DNA from: Lachnospiraceae bacterium
GTDB lineage: Bacteria > Bacillota > Clostridia > Lachnospirales > Lachnospiraceae
DNA length: 64,000 nucleotides
NCBI GenBank assembly: GCA_910575255.1
Contig: CAJTEM010000005.1
Coordinates: 62,001-126,000 of the forward strand
Direction of reading: 5' to 3'
Position numbers and translations under genes: made by a program. Positions 1 through 8,400 of the stretch are shown here, piece after piece. The notes under the pieces were generated by a model. The model ran no database searches, had not been told where the DNA came from, and worked only from the letters and a program-made list of their open reading frames with translations. Positions within the stretch are counted from its first letter, which is position 1. Each line of letters opens with the position of its first letter.

Positions 1-840
1 TCTCTGAACAATTATGTGGCGCTGCATTACAAAAGCTGCCATATGAGCTGGCTTCATTGCATGTGGGGAGTGGGAACCTCTCTGGGACCGTATATCATGG
101 GATATACGCTGACTTCGGGACAAAGCTGGAACATGGGGTATCGGTACATCTCCGTGCTTCAGATGCTTCTGACAGCTGTTCTAGCGGCGACGCTGCCGTT
201 CTGGAAGCAGAAGGCAGGGGAGGTAAAGGCGATATCCGCCGGAACCGGGAAGGGCTCTCAGAAGGCACTGACCTTGGGTGAGGTGGCAGCGATTCCCGGA
301 GCAAAGGCTGCTATGGGAACATTTTTCTGTTATTGTGCTCTGGAGCAGACGGCAGGACTTTGGGGAAGCAGTTATCTGGCGCTTTACTGCAAGGTTCAGC
401 CTGAGGTGGCGGCAAAGTTTGCGGGACTTTTCTTTATCGGGATTACGGCCGGGAGGGCAATCAGCGGATTTCTGACGATTGCATTGAGTGACGCACAGAT
501 GGTCAGGCTTGGTCTGGTGGCGGCGGCGGCCGGGGTATCTGCGTTTGCCTGGCCAGGGGGAACCCTGGCGCCTGTGGGACTGGTTTTTCTGGGATTGGGC
601 TGTTCTCCGATTTATCCCTGCCTGATGCATGCGGCGCCGGATTATTTCGGTGCGGACAAGTCTCAGGCGATTATCGGAGTGCAGATGGCGAGCGCTTATA
701 TCGGGATCTGCCTGATGCCGCCGTTATTCGGGATCCTGGCGGAACATGTTGCCATGGCTTTGTTTCCTTTGTATCTGCTGGTACTGTTGGTTACGATGGC
801 TGCGATACATGAGTGCTTATTGAAGAAATGTGGGAGATGA
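1..840 (+). CDS. MFS transporter, C-terminal part (cut by window edge)
   Basis: The frame is open from base 1 (residues SLNNYVALHY) to TGA at 838-840, so the N-terminal part lies outside the window and position 16 is not a true start. About 280 residues remain, with six or seven hydrophobic helices separated by short charged loops (for example FWKQKAGEVK). The segment around HMSWLHCMWGVGTSLGPYIM resembles a conserved loop/helix stretch of major facilitator permeases of the sugar (FucP-like) branch. The protein ends in the basic tail LLKKCGR, which should be cytoplasmic. The substrate cannot be named. A short palindromic repeat begins 14 bp after the stop. The family call is fairly safe; the subfamily is from memory. 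Confidence 0.8.
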   Translation, partial: SLNNYVALHYKSCHMSWLHCMWGVGTSLGPYIMGYTLTSGQSWNMGYRYISVLQMLLTAVLAATLPFWKQKAGEVKAISAGTGKGSQKALTLGEVAAIPGAKAAMGTFFCYCALEQTAGLWGSSYLALYCKVQPEVAAKFAGLFFIGITAGRAISGFLTIALSDAQMVRLGLVAAAAGVSAFAWPGGTLAPVGLVFLGLGCSPIYPCLMHAAPDYFGADKSQAIIGVQMASAYIGICLMPPLFGILAEHVAMALFPLYLLVLLVTMAAIHECLLKKCGR

Positions 841-853
841 AGGAAACGGGCGG

Positions 854-912
854 TTAGTACTGTCTTGCGGAAATAGCGAGTGCGGAATCCACCGGAATTT
901 CTGCAATGCAGA
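854..912. repeat. Short palindromic repeat (class A derivative), imperfect copy
   Basis: A 59-bp segment with inverted ends TTAGTACTG and TTTCTGCAATGCAGA and the internal core CGAGTGCGGAATCCACCGG. It is nearly the same as the 64-bp palindrome at 26712-26775, and both match one arm of the longer element at 39540-39866. It sits between the MFS stop and the stop codon of the convergent cell-wall protein. Its right end is degraded. Confidence 0.7.
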
Positions 913-916
913 TGGG

Positions 917-2212
917 TTATCTTGCAGACAGCGCCCCGTTCCGGTCTGCGAAGCGCCCGTCAGGAGTCTGCCTGTTCGTCCAGAGAATGCCTGTCTGCTT
1001 ATCCAGATAATGCCATTTTCCGTTGATATATTCATAACCGGTTTTCATGGCGCCCCTTGTTCCGTCAGATACGGGATTCAGATAATACCACCCGTTATCC
1101 ACAAAGGTCCATCCGGTCTTCATGGCGCCTTTTGTTCCGTCAGACACCGGATTCAGGTAAAACCAGTGGTTATCCGCAAAGATCCACCCGGTTTTCATGG
1201 CGCCTTTTGTTCCGTCAGACACCGGATTCAGGTAAAACCAGTGGTTATCCGCAAAGATCCACCCGGTTTTCATGGCGCCTTTTGTTCCGTCAGATACCGG
1301 GTTTAAGTAAAACCATTGCTGATCTACAAAGATCCACCCGGTTCTCATGAGGCTGTCATTTCCGAAGTAGAACCATTGATTGTCCGTGAAAAGCCAGGAG
1401 TCCTGTGTGAGGCTGCCGTCTTCTTTCCGGTAGGTCCATCCGGATCGGGATTGGTTCCATCCTGGGGAGGGAGTGTTCCCTTGGTCTGAGTTTGGGACGG
1501 ATCCCTGATAGGCATCCTGAGAGGTGAGATAGAATTCCTCCGACTTATCAGTCCAGCTTCCTTTTGTTCCGTCAGAGCGGTTGATTCCCCGTACACGGAA
1601 GGCGTATTCACCGCCCCGGTTCATATGCGGATAAAAATTATAGCTGGTATTGGCAGTGGTTACGGCTGCTACCTGAGAGCTTCCCCGGTATAATCGTACC
1701 TCATACTGATCTGCTCCTTCTATTTCTGACCATCTGGCGCGTTTCCCGTCCCAGCAGAGATCCTCGGCTTCCTTTAGCGGCCCGCTTACCCTGGGAAGCC
1801 GGATATCGATTCGCAGCCCATCGCCGTTATCGAGAAGCTTTTTTGTTTTTACCTCACTGTGCTTCCCGGATACCGTGACCTTTGTGGAAGAAGCAAAACG
1901 ATGGTTCTCTTTGTCCTTTATGGTCAGTTCCACCCGGATTACCGGAACCTCGCCGCGGATCCAGACGGTATCATCGGTATCATAATATTGTGCAGGCTCG
2001 GGAATTTCGATCCTTTCATCAGAAGTGCTGACGGTTACGGTGCCTGGTGTTTTCCCGGCTACCGGTTTCTCCTCATAGCTGACGTTCAGTCTGACACTGC
2101 TGATCTTCTCACGGCTGTCGGCCGCATAGGCCGGCAGAAGTGTGGCTGAAAGAAGCATCAAAAACCAGGTTAAAACAACAGTCCTTGGGATAGTTTTCCA
2201 TGCAGATTTCAT
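917..2212 (-). CDS. Secreted cell-wall-binding repeat protein
   Basis: 431 residues. The start at 2212 is chosen because AGGAGG lies just upstream and the next residues form a signal peptide (MKSAWKTIPRTVVL, then a hydrophobic core, cleavage after AYA). A beta-rich N-terminal region is followed by a fibronectin-III-like domain at about residues 145-235 (WSEIEGADQYEVRLYRG, FRVRGINRSDG). From about residue 255 come choline-binding/cell-wall-binding type repeats with aromatic motifs such as GWIFADNHWFYLNPV. Four are 25-residue units, and the DNA period is exactly 75 bp (1046, 1121, 1196, 1271). Such repeats hold proteins non-covalently on the wall in Gram-positives. There is no recognisable catalytic domain. 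Expression appears to come from the MerR-type promoter at 2298-2328. The stop codon abuts the repeat at 854-912. Confidence 0.85.
   Translation of the reverse strand: MKSAWKTIPRTVVLTWFLMLLSATLLPAYAADSREKISSVRLNVSYEEKPVAGKTPGTVTVSTSDERIEIPEPAQYYDTDDTVWIRGEVPVIRVELTIKDKENHRFASSTKVTVSGKHSEVKTKKLLDNGDGLRIDIRLPRVSGPLKEAEDLCWDGKRARWSEIEGADQYEVRLYRGSSQVAAVTTANTSYNFYPHMNRGGEYAFRVRGINRSDGTKGSWTDKSEEFYLTSQDAYQGSVPNSDQGNTPSPGWNQSRSGWTYRKEDGSLTQDSWLFTDNQWFYFGNDSLMRTGWIFVDQQWFYLNPVSDGTKGAMKTGWIFADNHWFYLNPVSDGTKGAMKTGWIFADNHWFYLNPVSDGTKGAMKTGWTFVDNGWYYLNPVSDGTRGAMKTGYEYINGKWHYLDKQTGILWTNRQTPDGRFADRNGALSAR
1046..1345 (-). repeat. Four tandem 75-bp coding repeats in the cell-wall protein
   Basis: CATGGCGCC recurs at 1046, 1121, 1196 and 1271, an exact 75-bp period encoding 25-residue wall-binding units. 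The two middle units are almost identical at the DNA level, which suggests recent duplication and makes copy-number change by recombination likely. Confidence 0.9.
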
Positions 2213-2297
2213 GATACATCCTCCTTTATATAATAGGTAATGGCATGCGCCGGACAGTTCTGTCTGGAGACAGTGGCAGTATTGTACTATGATTGAT

Positions 2298-2328
2298 AGT
2301 GTAAACCCTGGAAGTGTTCCAGGGTCAA
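2298..2328 (-). promoter_or_regulatory. MerR-type promoter/operator with 19-bp spacer
   Basis: Read on the minus strand: -35 TTGACC (2323-2328), a 19-bp spacer, -10 TACACT (2298-2303). Most of the spacer is the perfect inverted repeat ACCCTGGAA-n3-TTCCAGGGT (2305-2325). An over-long 19-bp spacer filled by a dyad is the hallmark of promoters activated by MerR-family proteins through DNA untwisting. It would drive the cell-wall protein with a leader of about 80 nt. No MerR gene is present in the window. Confidence 0.75.
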
Positions 2329-2428
2329 TGCGGATAGGGATATTGTAAGAAAATGTAGGATGTCTGTAAGCTTTGGACAGGGATTGCAGCTTGCCCTTTT
2401 CCAGGCCATGCATTTCAAGAAATCACAT

Positions 2429-2529
2429 ACCCCGCTGCAAGCAACATGGCACTCGATCTGCAACGCAGAAAGCTGCGGGGTATTTGGTCTGCGCTTCGTT
2501 CCGGTCGGTGCTGGTCATGCGCCACTGGC
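2429..2529. repeat. Dispersed intergenic repeat, family C, copy 1
   Basis: About 100 bp that recur in inverted orientation at 42046-42142. Shared blocks include ACCCCGCTGCAAGCAAC at one end and CGGTCGGTGCTGGTCATGCG at the other. It fills most of the 2213-2578 gap, which otherwise holds only the MerR-type promoter. There are no long terminal inverted repeats, so it differs from the palindromic families. Confidence 0.75.
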
Positions 2530-2578
2530 TCGTTGCTCGCGGAAATAAAAGAAAGGGAAAGGGGACAGGATAATAACA

Positions 2579-4423
2579 ATGAATCAATATGAGATATTAA
2601 AGAAATATTTCGGATATGACAACTTTCGCGATGCGCAGGAAACGCTGATTGAAAGTATTTTATCGGGAAGGGATACTGTGGGAATCATGCCGACCGGAGC
2701 AGGGAAATCGCTTTGCTTTCAGATTCCTGCTCTGATGATGGAAGGGATTACGCTGGTGATCTCTCCGTTGATATCTTTGATGAAAGACCAGGTGGGAAGC
2801 CTGAACCAGGCCGGAATTCACGCGGCGTATCTCAACAGCTCTCTGACGATGAATCAGTATTATAAAGCGCTGGAATTTGCCAGGCAGGGCCGTTATCCGA
2901 TCATTTATGTGGCGCCTGAGCGGCTGGTGACAGAGGAATTTCTGGATTTTGCCATTCATACAAGGATAGCCATGGTGGCAGTCGATGAGGCTCATTGTGT
3001 ATCGCAGTGGGGGCAGGATTTTCGTCCCAGTTACTTAAAGATTGTAGAGTTTATCGAGCTTTTGCCTCAGCGTCCGGTAGTCAGCGCCTTTACGGCTACG
3101 GCCACGAAGGAGGTGCGGGATGATATTCTGGATATTCTGCAGTTAAGAGATCCGCTGGTGATGACTACCGGTTTTGACAGAAGTAATCTGTATTTTGGAG
3201 TGATGTCGCCAAAGGATCGCTATGCATCTGTGAAGAATTATCTGGAGAGGCATCCGGGGGAGAGCGGTATCATTTACTGTCTGACCCGGAAGGTGGTGGA
3301 GGAGGTCTGTGAAAAGCTGCGGCAGGAGGGCTTTGGAGTTACGCGGTATCATGCCGGACTCAGCGATCAGGAGAGGAGACAGAACCAGGATGATTTTATC
3401 TATGACCGGCTGCCGGTTATGGTGGCGACCAATGCTTTCGGGATGGGGATTGACAAGTCGAATGTGCGGTTTGTCCTGCATTATGGAATGCCAAAGAACA
3501 TGGAATCCTATTATCAGGAGGCAGGACGCGCAGGCCGGGATGGGGAAGCAGCGGAGTGTATTCTTTTTTATGCCGGTCAGGATGTGATTACCAACCAGTT
3601 TTTTATTGACAACAATCAGGATAACCAGGAGCTGGATGCCCTGACCCGTGCTCTGGTACAGGAGCGGGATCGGGAAAGGCTGCGCAAGATGACCTTTTAT
3701 TGTTTCACGAATGAGTGTCTGAGAGACTATATTCTGCGGTACTTTGGGGAATATGGTTCCAACTATTGCGGCAACTGCCAGAACTGCCTGACACAGTTTG
3801 AAGATGTGGATGTGACAGAGATTGCCCGGGGAATCGTGGGGTGTGTGAAAGCTTGTCGTCAGAGATATGGGGTCAATGTGATTCTGGATACCGTGCACGG
3901 GGCGAATACAGCGAAGATTCGTCAGTATCGGATGAATGAGAATCCTCATTACGGAGAGCTGGCAAAGGTGCCGACCTACCGCCTGCGCCAGGTGATGAAC
4001 TATTTGCAGCTTCGGCAGCTTTTGACTGTGACCAATGACGAGTACGCGATTGTGAAGCTGACAGCAGATTCCCGGCAGGTTCTGGAAGGCGCGGAAAGGA
4101 TTGTGATGCGTATGGCAAAGGAGCAGGAGCGGGCAGCACGGGAGAAGGAAGAGAAAAAAAAGAAGAGTGCGGTTTCCGGCGTGGAGCTTACGGAAGCGGA
4201 GCAAAAGCTGTTTGAGCGGCTTCGCGTGCTGCGGACGGAGATTGCCAGGGAGGAGAAGGTTCCGCCTTATATTGTATTTTCTGATAAGACACTGATATCA
4301 ATGAGTAAGATAAGGCCCTGCGATAAGGCTGGGATGCTCAAGGTATCCGGAGTGGGGGAATTCAAATATGAGAAATACGGAGAGCGTTTTCTGGCTTGTG
4401 TGGGGGAGGAAATCAGTCCATGA
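2579..4423 (+). CDS. recQ: ATP-dependent DNA helicase RecQ
   Basis: 614 residues, normal length for RecQ. It unwinds DNA 3'-to-5' during recombinational repair and fork rescue. Walker A MPTGAGKS is at about residues 37-44 and the DEAH box (VDEAHCVSQWGQDFRP) near 135. The second RecA domain has GIIYCLTRK and QEAGRAGRDG. The RecQ zinc-binding cysteines lie at about 375-403 (CFTNEC ... YCGNCQNC), then a winged helix. An HRDC domain ends the protein (about 535-605), after a lysine/glutamate linker with a KKKK run. The ribosome site is weak (AGGGGACAGG). It is followed at once by a strong terminator, so it is monocistronic. Confidence 0.96.
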   Translation: MNQYEILKKYFGYDNFRDAQETLIESILSGRDTVGIMPTGAGKSLCFQIPALMMEGITLVISPLISLMKDQVGSLNQAGIHAAYLNSSLTMNQYYKALEFARQGRYPIIYVAPERLVTEEFLDFAIHTRIAMVAVDEAHCVSQWGQDFRPSYLKIVEFIELLPQRPVVSAFTATATKEVRDDILDILQLRDPLVMTTGFDRSNLYFGVMSPKDRYASVKNYLERHPGESGIIYCLTRKVVEEVCEKLRQEGFGVTRYHAGLSDQERRQNQDDFIYDRLPVMVATNAFGMGIDKSNVRFVLHYGMPKNMESYYQEAGRAGRDGEAAECILFYAGQDVITNQFFIDNNQDNQELDALTRALVQERDRERLRKMTFYCFTNECLRDYILRYFGEYGSNYCGNCQNCLTQFEDVDVTEIARGIVGCVKACRQRYGVNVILDTVHGANTAKIRQYRMNENPHYGELAKVPTYRLRQVMNYLQLRQLLTVTNDEYAIVKLTADSRQVLEGAERIVMRMAKEQERAAREKEEKKKKSAVSGVELTEAEQKLFERLRVLRTEIAREEKVPPYIVFSDKTLISMSKIRPCDKAGMLKVSGVGEFKYEKYGERFLACVGEEISP

Positions 4424-4513
4424 AAAGCTAAAGCGGAAAGCAAAAGGAATCCTGAGCAAGGAAGGCTCCGACAGGTATGGGAACCGGAAAAACCACAGGG
4501 GCTGAAAATAAAG

Positions 4514-4562
4514 AAAACAGAGGTCAGATATCTTTTTTGATGATATCTGACCTCTGTTTTTT
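4514..4562 (+). terminator. Rho-independent terminator after recQ
   Basis: A perfect 19-bp stem (AAAACAGAGGTCAGATATC and its complement) closes a short T-rich loop and ends in a T run. The 77-residue frame at 4477-4710 runs straight through it and is not a gene. Confidence 0.92.
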
Positions 4563-4909
4563 ACGGATTATGCTTTTTCTGCAACTATTTTCTATAATAT
4601 GGCGTATCAAATTTTGCGAAGCAAATTTTGATAAAAGGCGTGTCCTTTGCGCTGTAAATCTGATGATAGGAGTTGATCTTACTTCCTATAATAAGAATTA
4701 TACCAAGTGAAAATTTCCTGATTTTATAGAAATCGGGCTTCTGTTATGATAATACACCATTCGGTTTCAAAAATCAAGGTATTTCTGGAAAAAATCGGAA
4801 TAAATATCTCTTGTTTTTTCAGATAAACTCCTGTTTTTAAAGATATCTCTTTGTTTGCTTCTTATATTTCTTATTATAAAACGCTGCGAGGCAGTGAGGG
4901 GGTGGTTAT
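4563..4909. other. AT-rich intergenic region with a small hairpin
   Basis: No gene is seen. The only structure is TATCAAATTTTGC-GAA-GCAAATTTTGATA at 4605-4633, a 13-bp stem with one mismatch and no T run. The last 100 bases are AT-rich and probably hold the promoter of the next gene, but no clear -35/-10 pair can be assigned. Confidence 0.5.
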
Positions 4910-5461
4910 ATGCCTGTAGTAAAAAAGGAACAGCCGAAAAGGGGGCTTACAAAAGAAGCGGCCCAGGTATTTTATAACCAGATGATGATTGTTCTGTCAG
5001 GGGTGGAGGCGGGAGAGCCATACGGTGAGATTGTACACTGGTATCTGGAGACCCCGGTTCCTTATCATGGCCTGGCAGAACTGATTTTCCGTCTGGAGGG
5101 GATTGCCCGGCTGCTGCAGGTTCCGGGGGAGGATTCGGATTTTCGGTCTTTACACGGAAGATCAGAGACAAAAGGCCAGATCTTGCCGGAGGAATATTGC
5201 AGAACGGTTTCTTCATTGGGACGGACAACGGATAATTTTGGGAGGAATCTTTACAGGAGAGGGAAACGTGACATGGTCTGTGTGGAGCTGATTGGCAGAA
5301 AGCATATGAGCCTTCAGGGGAAAATCCGGATCAGACAGAAGGCAGGGGAGGTCTGTTTTCGCAGTGCCCTGGAATTGATGGTTCTGCTATCCGAACACTG
5401 GTCGTTTAGGAAAACACACGTTCCGGGAAAGGGAATGTTCAATATAGATGAAAAAGAATAA
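4910..5461 (+). CDS. Conserved-looking small protein of unknown function, upstream of the LPXTG protein
   Basis: 183 residues, not recognised. The start ATG follows GAGGGGGTGG. There is no signal peptide or membrane segment, so it should be cytoplasmic. The N-terminal 75 residues look helical (EAAQVFYNQMMIVLSGVEAG, GLAELIFRLEGIARLL). The C-terminal half is basic (GRNLYRRGKRDMV, RIRQKAGEV). It ends 11 bp before the LPXTG gene, which points to an operon. A role in expression or export of that surface protein is only a guess from position. Codon use and base composition match the neighbours, so the frame is likely real. Confidence 0.6.
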   Translation: MPVVKKEQPKRGLTKEAAQVFYNQMMIVLSGVEAGEPYGEIVHWYLETPVPYHGLAELIFRLEGIARLLQVPGEDSDFRSLHGRSETKGQILPEEYCRTVSSLGRTTDNFGRNLYRRGKRDMVCVELIGRKHMSLQGKIRIRQKAGEVCFRSALELMVLLSEHWSFRKTHVPGKGMFNIDEKE

Positions 5462-5472
5462 AAAAGGAGAGA

Positions 5473-8400
5473 ATGGGTATGTGGAAAGGAGTTTGCAGGA
5501 ATTACAGACGCCTGGTGGCATTTCTGCTGATTGCCGTTATGGTAGGGCTCAATGTTGGCGGAAATCTGGGTACTGCATTTGCAGCAGGCGAGAATGAGAA
5601 TGCACTTTTCCTGATGGACGGCAGAGAGCTTCATGAGGCAGTCAGGGAAGCAGTAGAACAGGGAGAGAAATTTGACTTTGCATCTCTGGGCCTGGAAGCG
5701 GGGAAGAAAAGCATTAAAAATCAATATGAAAAGCTGCTGGGTATGAAAAAGGGCGATGTGTATCAGTTGGATGTGGATATTGACACTGGTTATGCCCCGG
5801 AAGGGACAGCCGTGCAGGTGTTCTATCACGCCGGGACAAAAGAAGTAGTGTTCTTATTTCTCAATGAGAGCAATCTGGTAGTGGATTACCGTGTGAATAT
5901 CAGCGGATATGAGGCGGGAAGCGTAACCGTAAGGCCGAATACCGCTAATATGGAAGCAGAAGACGAGGAAGAACTGTCCCGTGGCGAGAATTATGAAGCT
6001 GCTGATATGATCGATGACACGAAGAAAAAGGTGTCTGCGGAGGTGGTAACACCGGAAGCTGACGAGGAAGATAAAGAGCTGTCATTGCCGGAAGAAGGCG
6101 CTGCCGCGGATGAGACTGTTTATACAGAAGAGAATACTCAGGAGACCGAAGAGACAGAAAGCAGAGAAGAAATATCAGAGGAAGCCGATACTTCTGACAG
6201 CAGCGAAGCCGTAGAGGAAGCCGGGCAAGGGACGGAGCCGGAACAGGAGGCTGAGACAGAGCCGGAAACAGAGAAAAAGCAGGAAGAGAATGCCAAATCC
6301 GAAGAGATTTTAGGCATATCGGATCATCTGACAGTAATGGTAGGGATTTCTGCAGGGATCTCTGAGGATGGAGGGTCAGAAGCAGGTGAGGCGGAAGTGG
6401 CTGCAGGGACAGAGACTGTTTCAAAAAAGGAAAATTCTAATGAGGACGATTCAAAAGACGACTCAGATATCCTTGTGATATTAGGCGAGACTGAGTCAGA
6501 AATGACAGAAGCTGAGGCAGGACCGGGAAAGACAGAAAGCGAATCAGAACCTACAGAAAATGAATCTGATTTGGAGAATGAAGGCGAGCCAAAAGAGGAG
6601 GCGGATCCGGGCACAACAGAGAGTGAGGCAGGATCCGCAGGTGAGAACAAACCAGAGGAAACGGAAGCAGGGATCCCAGACAATGAAAATCCGTCGGAGG
6701 AATCGACTGCAGATGACGAAGAGACAGATAATCTGGAAAGTACAGAAGCATCAGGAGGAGTAGAAGGACCGGCAGAGGAAGGGCCTTCGGTTGGGGATGC
6801 TGTTGAGGAGGAAAATGTTACAGAAACTGCCACAGAGCAACCTTCTGCGGCAGAGAATACCGATACGGACAACAAGAAGACGGAAGAAAGTATAATCAAG
6901 AACGAAGATGAGCAGCTTCTGGAGGATGACTCCATAGAAAACCATGGCGGGCTGGATGGAGCAGCCCTGGATACGGTGACAATCTGGGGAAATGTAAATG
7001 CCAGGGCGTATCGGGTAAAGCTGGAGGATATTCCGGAGCCAGAGGAAGATGCTCTTGATAAGACAGGCAATGAGATTCCGCCGGAGGTTCAGGAGTTTTT
7101 GGATGCAGTGGCAGCTTTGCCGGAAATATCCGCTATCACTGCGGAAAATGCTGAGGAAATCGGTGAGCAGGTCAATGATGTTATCGACATGTGGGAAAAT
7201 CTGGATGAGGAGTTTTCCGAACGTGAGGATGTCATGGACGCTATGGACACTGTCTATGCTGTTTTTGAGGCAGTGCTGGATGCAGAGGGGATGGAAGCAG
7301 GACGGCCTCTTCTGGCAGGAATACCTGGATTTACGCCGGCAGACAGATTTTATGATGGAAATGGAAAAGAGGTTGCCCAGCTTTATACGGGAACATATCC
7401 GAACAATCCTGTTTATTCCTATACGAATCCTGCAACCAGTATTGAACTGATGGTTGGAGAAACAGGAAGTGATCAGAGGCTATATACAAAATCAGCAATC
7501 TGTCACTGCGGAAATGTGCTTGTAGAAGTGACTCCGGATTGGATTGCCGTTGATTCCAGGAGAAAGCTGACAACGAGTAACGAAGATATTATTGGGGTTG
7601 ACGATATTAAATGGAGTCTGGAAGGCTATGAGCCGGATGACATAAGCGATTTCTCATACGATGGATATCCTGCTCTACAGATGGATGTTGCCGGGAAAAA
7701 ACCTGGAACCAGCCAAATTAAATTTCAGACGTATCAGAATTACTATTATTACTATCGCTGGCAGCAATGTAAAAGATGTGGCCAGGTATATAGTGAAATA
7801 TCTTTTAAAGGAAAATGGATTGAAGATAAAGAAACTGTGAATGTTGCAGTTAACGCAAAATATATTTTGAAATATGAGAGTAACGGAGGCAGCAATGTGT
7901 CCCCGACCGTGGAGAAGGTGCCGAAAACATCAACAGAGATTTCAGTTACAAGCGCAGTACCAGAACGTAGCGGATATAAATTCTTAGGATGGGCCGAGGA
8001 GAAAGATGCCGATAAGGAACAATATAAGAGAGGTGACAGAGTTGCTCTGAACTGGGAGGAGGGAAAAGGAAGCGAAGAGAACCCTGTTGAGAAAACACTT
8101 TATGCTGTGTGGGAAAAAGAGGGAAATGGAGAGACAGAGACAACATACACGGTTATCCGCAAATATTATACGGATAAGGAAACCTTAATAGCCACAGTAA
8201 AACGTGAAAATCAAAAAGGCATTGTAGGTGAGAAAATAAAAGGAGAAAATCTTGCAGCGGATAATCCTGATTGGGTAAAGTATGTCCTTGACGGTGAGAC
8301 ATTGATTTTTGACTACAAAGAAAGCACTCCTGATACCTTGGTGTTGTCGGAAAATTCCAAAGAGAATATAATTACTTTGATATATGTGATGGAAGAGGAA

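Noticed and set aside
3143-4204. 353-residue antisense frame in recQ
   Set aside because: Shadow of a well-supported gene; composition is Leu/His/Ile-rich and not protein-like.
4477-4710. 77-residue frame after recQ
   Set aside because: It runs through both arms of a strong terminator and has no ribosome site.
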